From an uncultured Pseudomonadales bacterium (lineage in GTDB: Bacteria > Pseudomonadota > Gammaproteobacteria > Pseudomonadales > Azotimanducaceae), in NCBI GenBank assembly GCA_938017975.1, contig CALIKQ010000024.1, positions 1 to 64,000 of the forward strand: a DNA stretch of 64,000 bases, in the 5' to 3' direction. The notes under the pieces are model-generated. The model was not told the origin of the DNA. It did not search any database and was given only the letters and a program-made list of their open reading frames with translations. Shown one piece after another: positions 1 through 8,813 of the stretch. Every line of letters starts with the position of its first letter. Within the stretch, counting starts at the first letter, position 1. Position numbers and translations under genes: made by a program.

Positions 1-3000
1 CTGCCGCGTTGCGTCCTCTGGATACGCATCACCATTATCACCAACACCATCGCCATCAGAGTCCAGACTTTCCGAGGGATTGTTGGGGAATACGTCATCC
101 TCATCAAGGACACCATCGTTGTCGTCGTCACTGTCTAGAACTAAGCCTGTTGTTGAATCTGCCTGACCAAACCCGAGATTCCACTCATCGGGTTGACCGT
201 CTCCGTCCACATCAATCGAGGCAGCGATATCGTTAGCGAACGCGTCTTTCGCATCAGGAATGCCATCACCATCCTTGTCTTCTCCACAATCTCCGCTGTA
301 CCGAATGTTTGCGCTTGAATTTTCTATATTAGCCAGCTCAGAGCACAACAAGGTGTTTCCATCCAACAGGATGTTTGCATTGTTCTGATAAGCATCAAAC
401 GTATCGCCGATGATACTGATGTCGTTCCGGTTGAGATCTAAATGATAAATATCAGCTTTCGCCTTTAGCGCTGAAATATCTCTAATAGAGTTATCCTGAA
501 GTTCGACATAAGCCAGTCTCTGAAGTGGAGCGAGAGGAGCGATATCTCGAATTTTGTTTCCTGCAAGCCGGACATTAAAACGCCACTCATTTTGATCGGG
601 CTGTGCAGACATAAACTCGCCAAGGCTTACCAAATCTGACATTGCATTATTGTTTAGATTGAGATTAAAAAGCTGGGGCACGTCTTCGAGTTCGACTCGA
701 GTGATTTGATTATTGTAAACGCTAACGTCGATTAGGTTCGGCATGTCGAATAGCTTTAGAACGTCTAACCTCAGGTCATGCGCCTCAATGTATCTCAAGA
801 ATTTGAACCTAGTTAATGGTGACAAATCCGGGATCGGGTTGTTATCCAACGAAATATGTTCGAGGTTGCTCCCAATGGTCGGCACTATTTCCGTCAGGTC
901 GACAATACCGTTGGTATCTAACTTCAACCAAGTCAAATTAGGAAATCCAGATAGATTTGGATTCGTGAGTTCGTTCCCTGCAGCTCTCAATCTAGAGAGC
1001 CCGTCTAGACTGGCCAACGAGGCTAGTGACTTGAGCTTGTTCTCCCCTACTTCTAGGCTTTTTAATTTCGGGTGATTGGCTAGTGCAGAAAGGCTCGAAA
1101 GCTGATTCCCATTCAACCAAAGAGTCTCTAATTTCCTAAGTCCTGAGAGAGCACCTATATCAGAAATACAACGCTGCCCATAAGATAAATCAAGCTTTCG
1201 CAAGTTGATCAAACCGGATAGCGAATCGACTCCACAAAACTGCTTTCCGCGAAGATAAAGCTCCTCTAAGTTGGGAAAAGCTATAATTCCTTCTATGGAC
1301 TCAATGTTCCTATTACTACAATCGAGACGATAAACCTTACCCGCATTGGCCAGCCCGTTGGTTTGCTCTCGTACACACTGCTCAAAATTGTTCCCATCCA
1401 AACCTGACAGGGCACTCTCAATACTCAAATACTGCTGATCAGCATCATTGGGGAAGGCGTCTTTGTTATCGCCCAGACCATCGCCGTCCGTATCCTGACT
1501 TTCTGACGAGTCAGCTGGGAATGCATCCTCATCATCCAAGATGCCATCACCATCATCATCGGCATCAAGCGTAAGACCTGAAGTAGAATCAACTGCGCTA
1601 AAGCCAGCATTCCAGTTATCGGGCGCGCCATCACCATCGGTATCAATTGAGGCTGAAGCATCGTTTGGAAAGGCATCGCGCCCATCCACACTGCCATCAC
1701 CGTCTGTATCGATTGAGCATTGACTACTGAAGAACACATTAACCGGAAGCACATCAAAACGCTCAACCTCGGTACACAAAAGAGGATTGCCGCTCATCTG
1801 AATATTAGTACCCGACATCAAATCGAAGCTCGAGCCAAACATAACGATATCGTTGTCTTCAAGGTTAAGTCCATCCAAAAGCGTGAAGCTTGCCAACGAA
1901 TCGATTAATGCAATGCTGTTTCCGCGGGCATCTAGATACCGGAGGGTGTCGCTGATATTGGCCAAAGATTCTAGGCCGACAAACCCAGTTTGATCGATGC
2001 TGAGGTGATTGATCGCTTGAGAATCCGCGAAGGATAAAGACTTAAGTGGATTGTTATTAAGTTCCAGATAAGAGAGGTTATCAATATTTGAAATCGAAGC
2101 TGTTTGAATCGCATTCCCTGACAAACGCAAACTACGAAGACTGCTACTTTCGAGGCCAGAGAGCGATGCGATTCCGTTATCTTCGAGATAAAGGTCCTCG
2201 AGAAAACTTAACCGTGAGATATCCGGCATTTGATTCAGCCGATTTGATTGGAGGTTTAGACTGCGAATATTTCCTAGTGTAGACAAAGGAGTGATGTCGG
2301 TGATCTCGTTGTACCGCAGGTTTAACTCCTCCAAAGCACCCAAACCAGAAATCGGCCCAACGTTAGTAACTGATTGCCCTTCGATGTGGAGGTTTCTTAA
2401 CTTTTTAAGACCACTTAAAGCCGTTAAATCATTAATTTTTCCACTACCCCAAGCTAACCTTAAATATTCTAGCTCCGTCAGAGCCGCCAATGGTCCGAGA
2501 TTCGCAAAGTTGGCATTGCCAATCCGCAAGTCGGTCAACTGATTGAAGGCCTGGATCCCCTCAAGACTTTGCGGATTGTTACAAACCACTTCTTTAAGTT
2601 GACCTGCGTGCTCAAGACCTGAGACTCGATTTTCTATGCAACGCCGCAGCTCATCATCGACGACTTGCACAAGAGCATCGTCAATCGAAAAGTACTGCCT
2701 CTCAGAATCATCTGGAAAAGCATCGGCATTGTCCCCAATGCCATCATTGTCGCGGTCTGAACTTTCAGTGCTGTTTTTTGGAAAAGCATCGCTTCCGTCG
2801 ATTACACCGTCGTTATCATCGTCATCGTCTTCCAAGAGCCCCGTTGTTGAGTCATCGGCTTCATAGCCTAAGTTCCATGCATCAGGCTTGCCATCCCCAT
2901 CGTAATCAAGAGCAGCGGCGACATCCGTTGGAAACTGATCATCACCATCAACAATACCGTCACCATCGCTATCCTTACCGCACGCGGTGTTGAACTGCAG

Positions 3001-4659
3001 ATTTATTGGCGGAGGATTGACATTGAGCTCATCGAGCTCTGAACACAAAATCGGATTATTATCGAGGTACACATTTGCGTTTCTATCATTCTCGTCAAAT
3101 ACTCCGACCAAGCGAGTAATCTCGTTATCTTCCAAGCTAATATCGCTGAGCAGCTTTAGCGATGAGAGCGAACTAATATCTGAGATCTGGTTACGTCTGG
3201 CATTTAACCAGACAAGGTCTTTTAACTCAGTGAGGGGTTCGACTGACCGAATTTCATTGTTGCTAAGTGACAACCCTCGCAAGGTCCGTATCCGTCGAAG
3301 AACGGAAACATCTTCGATGCGATTTTCTTGAAGATCCAAATATTCCAAATACCTCAAAAACTCGAGATCTGAGATACTCGTTAAGTCATTACCCCTTAAC
3401 TCTAATTGGGTGAGATTATCAAGCTCGGCAAGAGGCTTGAGATCGAGACGCCCCAGGTTATTTAGCCTGATGTCGGTCGCATCAAGCAAAAACGCTAACC
3501 CAGAAAAGTCAGCAATATTGCTTGACCGCTGTAAAGTAAGCCGCTCAAGTCGATCTTGGTTCTCTAAAAAATCAAGATTAGTTAATGACTCCAGGCTGTT
3601 AAGCTCTAAAGCAGTCAACTGGCCAATATCCGCAATAACGGAAAAATCAGTTAACTGTGGGGCCCGCTCGATTCTGAGGGAACTTAGGCTGCTTAAAATC
3701 GACAATCTCCGTATATCTTGTAGCTGACCTCCCCCCACACCAAGGTAATCAATATTCAAGTCTTCTGGAATAAAGTTGAGATCCGAAAGCCCGGTATCGG
3801 TGATTTCTAAGTTGCTTATCTCAGACACGGAATCAAGCCCAACAATCTCTATCAGCCCCGGATTGTTATAGAGATTTACCTGACTAAAAACGCCTCCTGA
3901 GGGAAGCTCTATAGTGGTTAATTCGTTACCGCCGAGGTTTAAGTCATTTAGCGCAGTGAGATCAGCCAGAGAAGGTATACTTTTGAGCTGCAAATCTTGC
4001 GCATAAAGCCGTTCAAGTTTCGGCGCAAAAGACAGATTCGAGATTTCTCGAACCAGAGAATGATTAATCTGCAACCGTCTGAGCTCCGGTTTTTGCCCCA
4101 GCTGCCCCAGGTCGCTTAGGAGCGAGTGGCCTATCTGCAGATGCTGAATATCTGACAGCGCACCAAGCGGTGAAAAATCCGCTATCGGTTGCCCTTCAAC
4201 ATCTAACCATTCCAGTTTTGATAGCTCTGCGAGGACAGAAATATCCGCGACACCTCGTGAGCCCCAAGAAACATCCAGCAATTGCAAATCTACAAGCTTT
4301 GATATGGGTAATAAATTCGTCAGATTAGAATCGTCCAACCAGAGACGCTCTAGCTCAGTAAAGTGCTCGATACCGCGTAGCGAGACAATACCTTGGTATC
4401 GACATTCAATATCGAAGACTTCGCCAGCCGTCGTTTTAGAAGTATGTTGGTTCTCTATGCAGGTTTGAAGATTTTGATCTTCAACCTTGGCGATCGCCTC
4501 AGCAATCGGTAGGTACTGCCTTGATGCATCATCTGGATAGGCATCCTGGATGTCTTCAACGCCGTCACCATCCAAATCGGCAGCGTGGGCTGACATTGGC
4601 AACTGGCTAGCAACGACAAAAACAGAAATCGCTAGGAGGTTATTTATTATTTTTTTCAT
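1..4659 (-). CDS. Giant exported leucine-rich-repeat / thrombospondin type 3 repeat protein (3' end outside window)
   Basis: The reading frame is open from the ATG at 4659 to the left edge (1553 codons, no stop), so the protein is longer than what is visible. Residues 1-26 form a signal peptide (MKKIINNLLAISVFVVAS..., cleavage after AHA). Leucine-rich repeats fill about residues 27-559, 655-980 and 1074-1457. They are separated by Asp-rich linkers starting at about residues 560, 981 and 1458, with motifs such as DTDGDGSVDGRDAFP that are typical calcium-binding TSP type 3 repeats. Each LRR block ends in a conserved NPxLCSEL-like cap. Each linker ends in a D[AS]xRQY-like junction that opens the next block, so at least a fourth block is expected beyond the edge. 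The architecture implies a secreted or surface-bound binding or adhesion protein; its ligand cannot be read. No export gene is adjacent, and no strong Shine-Dalgarno is visible. Confidence 0.85.
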   Translation of the reverse strand, partial: MKKIINNLLAISVFVVASQLPMSAHAADLDGDGVEDIQDAYPDDASRQYLPIAEAIAKVEDQNLQTCIENQHTSKTTAGEVFDIECRYQGIVSLRGIEHFTELERLWLDDSNLTNLLPISKLVDLQLLDVSWGSRGVADISVLAELSKLEWLDVEGQPIADFSPLGALSDIQHLQIGHSLLSDLGQLGQKPELRRLQINHSLVREISNLSFAPKLERLYAQDLQLKSIPSLADLTALNDLNLGGNELTTIELPSGGVFSQVNLYNNPGLIEIVGLDSVSEISNLEITDTGLSDLNFIPEDLNIDYLGVGGGQLQDIRRLSILSSLSSLRIERAPQLTDFSVIADIGQLTALELNSLESLTNLDFLENQDRLERLTLQRSSNIADFSGLAFLLDATDIRLNNLGRLDLKPLAELDNLTQLELRGNDLTSISDLEFLRYLEYLDLQENRIEDVSVLRRIRTLRGLSLSNNEIRSVEPLTELKDLVWLNARRNQISDISSLSSLKLLSDISLEDNEITRLVGVFDENDRNANVYLDNNPILCSELDELNVNPPPINLQFNTACGKDSDGDGIVDGDDQFPTDVAAALDYDGDGKPDAWNLGYEADDSTTGLLEDDDDDNDGVIDGSDAFPKNSTESSDRDNDGIGDNADAFPDDSERQYFSIDDALVQVVDDELRRCIENRVSGLEHAGQLKEVVCNNPQSLEGIQAFNQLTDLRIGNANFANLGPLAALTELEYLRLAWGSGKINDLTALSGLKKLRNLHIEGQSVTNVGPISGLGALEELNLRYNEITDITPLSTLGNIRSLNLQSNRLNQMPDISRLSFLEDLYLEDNGIASLSGLESSSLRSLRLSGNAIQTASISNIDNLSYLELNNNPLKSLSFADSQAINHLSIDQTGFVGLESLANISDTLRYLDARGNSIALIDSLASFTLLDGLNLEDNDIVMFGSSFDLMSGTNIQMSGNPLLCTEVERFDVLPVNVFFSSQCSIDTDGDGSVDGRDAFPNDASASIDTDGDGAPDNWNAGFSAVDSTSGLTLDADDDGDGILDDEDAFPADSSESQDTDGDGLGDNKDAFPNDADQQYLSIESALSGLDGNNFEQCVREQTNGLANAGKVYRLDCSNRNIESIEGIIAFPNLEELYLRGKQFCGVDSLSGLINLRKLDLSYGQRCISDIGALSGLRKLETLWLNGNQLSSLSALANHPKLKSLEVGENKLKSLASLASLDGLSRLRAAGNELTNPNLSGFPNLTWLKLDTNGIVDLTEIVPTIGSNLEHISLDNNPIPDLSPLTRFKFLRYIEAHDLRLDVLKLFDMPNLIDVSVYNNQITRVELEDVPQLFNLNLNNNAMSDLVSLGEFMSAQPDQNEWRFNVRLAGNKIRDIAPLAPLQRLAYVELQDNSIRDISALKAKADIYHLDLNRNDISIIGDTFDAYQNNANILLDGNTLLCSELANIENSSANIRYSGDCGEDKDGDGIPDAKDAFANDIAASIDVDGDGQPDEWNLGFGQADSTTGLVLDSDDDNDGVLDEDDVFPNNPSESLDSDGDGVGDNGDAYPEDATRQ

Positions 4660-4883
4660 GTGCATCGCATTTCAATCAGACAGCAAAAAAACTTTAAAAT
4701 TGATATTATCGAGTGTCGGCTGAATGTCTACTAGTACTGTAGCTATTACGGCAGCATATAGATAATAAACTTACCAGAAAGTTTTTATCATTAATCGTGT
4801 AAAACCCTCTTTTATATAGCATTTAATCTTTCGGAATCATGCAGACCCTCGGGCGAACGTTTGTTCCAAATGCCTTACATATT

Positions 4884-5963
4884 TTACCTGCCAAGAACAT
4901 GCTTTGCCCGAGCGATTCCATCGTGATCTAGGGCCGCGGTGATGTGGCGCTCAGCCATGGTTTCAACCAAGGCCAATCCTCGCGCATTGCTGAGATCCAT
5001 CGTACCACCCGTGACCATCGCGGTCGCTAGACCGCCCATCAAGTGTGCAAATCCATAATCATCTTGGAGGGCAGTTAATGAGTAACCTGTGACACCCGAT
5101 ATCAGGAGTTGATCATGGTAGGCGCGAATAAGCTCTTGCTCATGCGCTCTTCGAAGTTCGATCGCCATCGACCCTCCAAGTAAATAGGACAAATCATAAG
5201 CGCCAGGACCACGCCCAATGCCCTGCCAATCCAGCACGATGACCTGGCCAGAGCCCTCCGGACCGAACATTAAGTTTTCGACTCGGTAGTCCTGATGGGC
5301 CAAGGTCCAGGGACTACGCTCGGCCAGAGTCTGATTGAACTTTAAATAATTCCCTGCAAACATCTCAAAAAGTTTGAGCCCGTCATGGGGCAAACAGTGA
5401 CCGAATCCTTCTGAAAATGTCGGTAGGATATCGATCAACAGCTGGTCAACATACTCGATTCGAGGCCCTATCATCGACAAAATCCATTCTAATTCAGGTG
5501 TTTGGACTCGATTCCACCAAACAGCATGAATGCCCGCTAAGACGCGAACCGCAGCGACAGCCTGATCGAAGGACATACCGTCGCTTTGACCTACCAAGGA
5601 CAGCTGTGACAGGTCCTCCATCACAATCACAAAATCAGCCGTACCTGGTTGAATATCTGCGCTATACACTGTTGGAAGCCCAACCGGCGCCTGCGCCGCC
5701 AGCTCTCGATAAAACCGAACCTCAGCTTCGAACATACCGAGTGCGACGCCTTGAGCGCGATTTTCTTCAAATGAAGAAGGTAACTTCACTACCACACTGG
5801 CCGGCGCCCCCTCGGGATCGGTCGTGTCGAGCGCAACACGGAAAATATCACCCATGAGCCCTACACCTTGCCCAATTTGCTCGGCCGAGTGAGCAGTGAC
5901 AGTGGCCCCCAAGACTTCTGAAAGCCATGAGTCAGTCACCTCATCAATACTTTTTGGAATCAT
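4884..5963 (-). CDS. APH/EcKinase-type phosphotransferase family protein
   Basis: This 359-residue protein belongs to the aminoglycoside phosphotransferase / ecdysteroid-kinase-like superfamily. Visible kinase-like motifs are SVVVKLPS (ATP-binding lysine), VIVMEDLS (hinge), HQDYRVENLMF (catalytic loop) and VLDWQGIGRGPGAYDLSYLL (metal-binding Asp). In bacteria such proteins are usually annotated only as phosphotransferase family; relatives occur in lipid and xenobiotic gene clusters, and an SDR and a P450 follow here. The substrate is unknown. A second family member sits at 45035-46075. The ATG at 5963 gives a normal-length N terminus. Confidence 0.8.
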   Translation of the reverse strand: MIPKSIDEVTDSWLSEVLGATVTAHSAEQIGQGVGLMGDIFRVALDTTDPEGAPASVVVKLPSSFEENRAQGVALGMFEAEVRFYRELAAQAPVGLPTVYSADIQPGTADFVIVMEDLSQLSLVGQSDGMSFDQAVAAVRVLAGIHAVWWNRVQTPELEWILSMIGPRIEYVDQLLIDILPTFSEGFGHCLPHDGLKLFEMFAGNYLKFNQTLAERSPWTLAHQDYRVENLMFGPEGSGQVIVLDWQGIGRGPGAYDLSYLLGGSMAIELRRAHEQELIRAYHDQLLISGVTGYSLTALQDDYGFAHLMGGLATAMVTGGTMDLSNARGLALVETMAERHITAALDHDGIARAKHVLGR

Positions 5964-6239
5964 TGATCGCTACCTATTACATCTTTTAAATCGGCAGTAG
6001 CATGGCTTATCACCTTACCCTCTGTCGAGCGCCTCAAAAACCCGTTGTCAAATTGCATAGCTAATGGACTGGCTCGCGAATGCTCTTGAACGTGGTATTT
6101 CAACAAAGATTCTAGCAAAACCAGGATCAATTCCTACACCGCATTCAATTACCGGACATTTGTCTTTAAACTGAGAACCCGCCCAATCAACGATCGCGGT
6201 TGCGGGCCGCTTCAATCCACCGCTCACGAGGAGCTCAGC

Positions 6240-7160
6240 ATGTTTGATTTTACCAACAAAGTCGTCTTGATCACCGGCGCAAGCTATGGGTTTGGAGAAC
6301 AATTTGCCTATGCCTTTGCCAAAGCGGGCGCCGACCTTGTATTGACTGCTCGAAGTACAGAGGCTCTCGAGCAAGTTGGCGAGACGTGTAGAGCCTCAGG
6401 CGCCAAGGTGGTCGTGGTCGCCGGTGACGTCTCAAAAGAGTCCGACGTCAACCAAGTGATCCAGCAAGGCATCAAGACCCTGGGTAGAATCGATGTCTTG
6501 ATCAACAATGCAGGCATTGCTGACCCGCGCGGCGTCTGCGCTGAGCAATTTGACACCGAAACGTTTAACCAGATTTTATCGGTGGATTTAGTCGGCGCCT
6601 TCATCTACGCCCGCGAATGCGGCCGACACATGCTCAAGCGCGGTAGCGGCGCGATCGTCAATATCTGCTCCATCATGGCCTCGGGAGGCAATGAGAACAA
6701 TGTTATTGGTTATAGTGCCGCCAAAGGTGGCCTGCTGAATATGACCCACCAGATGGGTGTGGAATGGGCCGATCGCGGTGTTCGAGTCAATGCCGTTTCT
6801 CCCGGTTTTGTTGTGACAGAAATGACGCGCCCTATGCTCGAGGCTATGGGGATGGACAAGTGGATCGCAAGCCGAACCCCTATGCGACGTCTGGGTGAAG
6901 TCCAAGAAGTTACCAACGCGGTTATGTTTCTTGCTTCGGATTTAGCGAGTTACATCACTGGGGTTGACCTGCTCGTTGACGGCGGCACCAACGCCAGCAA
7001 TGGCACCTTCCAAATTCCCCCGATTCATCATGAGTGGAATAAAACACAAGCGATGGTGCCTTCAAGCTATGAGCCTGTGCAGCCACGCCCAGATTGGTAC
7101 CAGTCCCTCGAGGCAGGGATCCCTGGCATCCACTATCCCCTCCCCGAAAATGATGGGTGA
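6240..7160 (+). CDS. SDR-family NAD(P)-dependent oxidoreductase with C-terminal extension
   Basis: Classical short-chain dehydrogenase of 306 residues. It has the nucleotide-binding TGASYGFG motif near residue 14, the NNAG motif, a catalytic Ser in the NICSIMAS strand and the YSAAKGG active-site Tyr/Lys, followed by the usual GVDLLVDGG C-terminal strand. About 50 residues rich in Pro and aromatics (from TNASNGTF to PENDG) follow the normal end of the fold; I do not recognise this tail. A good Shine-Dalgarno (GAGGAG) lies six bases before the ATG. The substrate is probably an alcohol or ketone group of a lipid, which is inferred only from the P450 and CoA-ligase neighbours. Confidence 0.85.
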   Translation: MFDFTNKVVLITGASYGFGEQFAYAFAKAGADLVLTARSTEALEQVGETCRASGAKVVVVAGDVSKESDVNQVIQQGIKTLGRIDVLINNAGIADPRGVCAEQFDTETFNQILSVDLVGAFIYARECGRHMLKRGSGAIVNICSIMASGGNENNVIGYSAAKGGLLNMTHQMGVEWADRGVRVNAVSPGFVVTEMTRPMLEAMGMDKWIASRTPMRRLGEVQEVTNAVMFLASDLASYITGVDLLVDGGTNASNGTFQIPPIHHEWNKTQAMVPSSYEPVQPRPDWYQSLEAGIPGIHYPLPENDG

Positions 7161-7579
7161 AATGGCCGCTCTAGAGCCGGTAGATCATTTCTCGCGCACC
7201 CGCATTTCCTACTGACCGCCATAACATGTGATGTCTGGAAACTGCTTTGGCAGTGGCGCTCCGAGTCGAACGAAAGGCGCTCTTAACGAGACCTCACTGC
7301 TTTTGAAGAGCAGGACGCAGACCACCGCGCTGACGCCACCACCGACTATGCTAACAAAGTTGGCCGCCTGTGGGCTATGGCACTGATCCAATCTATTCAA
7401 ACCCTTCTGCAGCTTGCAAACCGAGAAATAGGACCCGTCTGCCGCCTGGCATCATCCGAATAAAAGTTGACGGAGCATTATCCGCTGGGTTTCGCAACTC
7501 CAATGCCAAGATCAGCCGCCTTCGAGTGAGATTCCCGACAAAATTAAAGTATGGTTAGTGCCTTGTTTGGTGACTCGAC
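7161..7579. other. Intergenic region without a convincing gene
   Basis: A 419-base stretch between the converging SDR and P450 genes. Short open frames on both strands have no recognisable motif and no ribosome-binding site. No clear hairpin followed by a T-run was seen, so neither gene has an obvious intrinsic terminator here. Confidence 0.5.
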
Positions 7580-8773
7580 CTAGCGCCTTTCGAAACTGAC
7601 AGGAAGGTGCGTCATACCTGAGATAAAGGTCGAATTCAGCCATTGCGGCGCCTCGAGCACCTTAATATTCTTAAGCCGCTTGATAACTTCCATCAAAATT
7701 GCATCGATCTCAAGTCTTGCAAACCATTGACCCAAGCAAACGTGGTGGCCTCCACCAAAAGCGAGATGGCGCGCACCGTCGCGATGAATATCGAGCTCAT
7801 GAGGTCGATCAAAAATCCGGGAATCACGGTTGGCGGCGCCATAGTACATCACGACTTTATCGCCAGAATTCATAGCAACATCATGAAGGTTAAAATCTTG
7901 CTTCAAAGTACGCCGCATATAAATCACCGGGGACGTCAAACGCAGCAGCTCATCTCGCGCCTTTGGCATCATAGTACCTAGATTTTGGGCTAATGCGGCC
8001 CATTGCTCAGGCGCATTCAACAATTCATAAAGGCCGGTCCCTACAAGATTGCGAGTCGTGTCACCACCGGCATCAACCAAAAGCATAAAAAACAATAAAA
8101 ATTCCTCGTCGCTGAGCTTCCTACCGTCAAGCTCAGCGCTAAGCAGCTGGCTCGCCAAGTCATCGCCGGGCTTTGCCCGCTTATCCTTGATCACGCTTTG
8201 ACCATATTCGAACATTGCGCCAACTGCTGCAGCTGCTGCACCCTCGGGCAAGCTAGACGGATCGGAATGGATCACTTCGGTCAGTCGATACAAATCTCGG
8301 CCATCGCTCAACGGCAGGCCCATCAAATCAGCGATGACAAAGCTCGGCATTTCACCCGCAATTTCAGCCATGAATTCACACTCGCCCCGATCAGCGACCG
8401 CATCAACAATACGGGTTGCGAGCGCTTTAATTCGATGGTCATACGCCTTGGCCGGTCCTTGGGTAAAAGCGCGAGATATCAGCTTGCGGTAACTGGTATG
8501 CTCGGGCGGGTCCATCATCAGCATCATTTGATGCTCACCTGAGCGTCCTCCAGCTCCTCGTGTAGGGTCTTGAATCATGATTGTTGGTGATGATGAAAAC
8601 ACAGCCGCGTTACGACCAATATCATAGACATCCTGATACCGAGTCACGACCCAGAAACCCGGACCACCGGGCTCATCGTGCCAGTACACTGGCGCCTCCG
8701 CCAATAAGTAATCGTAGACAGATGCTGGGTGCCCACCTCTAAAAGTAGCAGGGTCCAGAAGATCAATATTCAC
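7580..8773 (-). CDS. Cytochrome P450 (bacterial class I, steroid/terpenoid-hydroxylase type)
   Basis: A 397-residue soluble P450 of the usual bacterial length. Motifs in order: an N-terminal FWVVTRYQDV strand, MMDPPEHTSYRKLISRAF (C-helix region), the I-helix oxygen-activation motif VDAGGDTTRN, the K-helix ELLR and the heme-binding loop FGGGHHVCLG with the thiolate Cys. The pattern resembles CYP125/CYP142-like and related steroid or terpenoid hydroxylases, but I cannot assign a family or substrate. No ferredoxin is adjacent; the reductase/ferredoxin pair at 30.8-32.5 kb could supply electrons. It ends 419 bases from the convergent SDR. Confidence 0.9.
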   Translation of the reverse strand: MNIDLLDPATFRGGHPASVYDYLLAEAPVYWHDEPGGPGFWVVTRYQDVYDIGRNAAVFSSSPTIMIQDPTRGAGGRSGEHQMMLMMDPPEHTSYRKLISRAFTQGPAKAYDHRIKALATRIVDAVADRGECEFMAEIAGEMPSFVIADLMGLPLSDGRDLYRLTEVIHSDPSSLPEGAAAAAVGAMFEYGQSVIKDKRAKPGDDLASQLLSAELDGRKLSDEEFLLFFMLLVDAGGDTTRNLVGTGLYELLNAPEQWAALAQNLGTMMPKARDELLRLTSPVIYMRRTLKQDFNLHDVAMNSGDKVVMYYGAANRDSRIFDRPHELDIHRDGARHLAFGGGHHVCLGQWFARLEIDAILMEVIKRLKNIKVLEAPQWLNSTFISGMTHLPVSFERR

Positions 8774-8813
8774 GCGCCTCTCCTATTCAGCACATCAATT
8801 CCGTCACAAGTTA

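Noticed and set aside
1425-1766. Open frame with Met-rich translation inside the LRR gene
   Set aside because: Shadow of a TSP3 linker read in another frame; the GATGGT-type repeats create it.
6048-6374. 108-codon minus frame overlapping the SDR start
   Set aside because: Overlaps the SDR cofactor-binding region and has no ribosome-binding site or motif.
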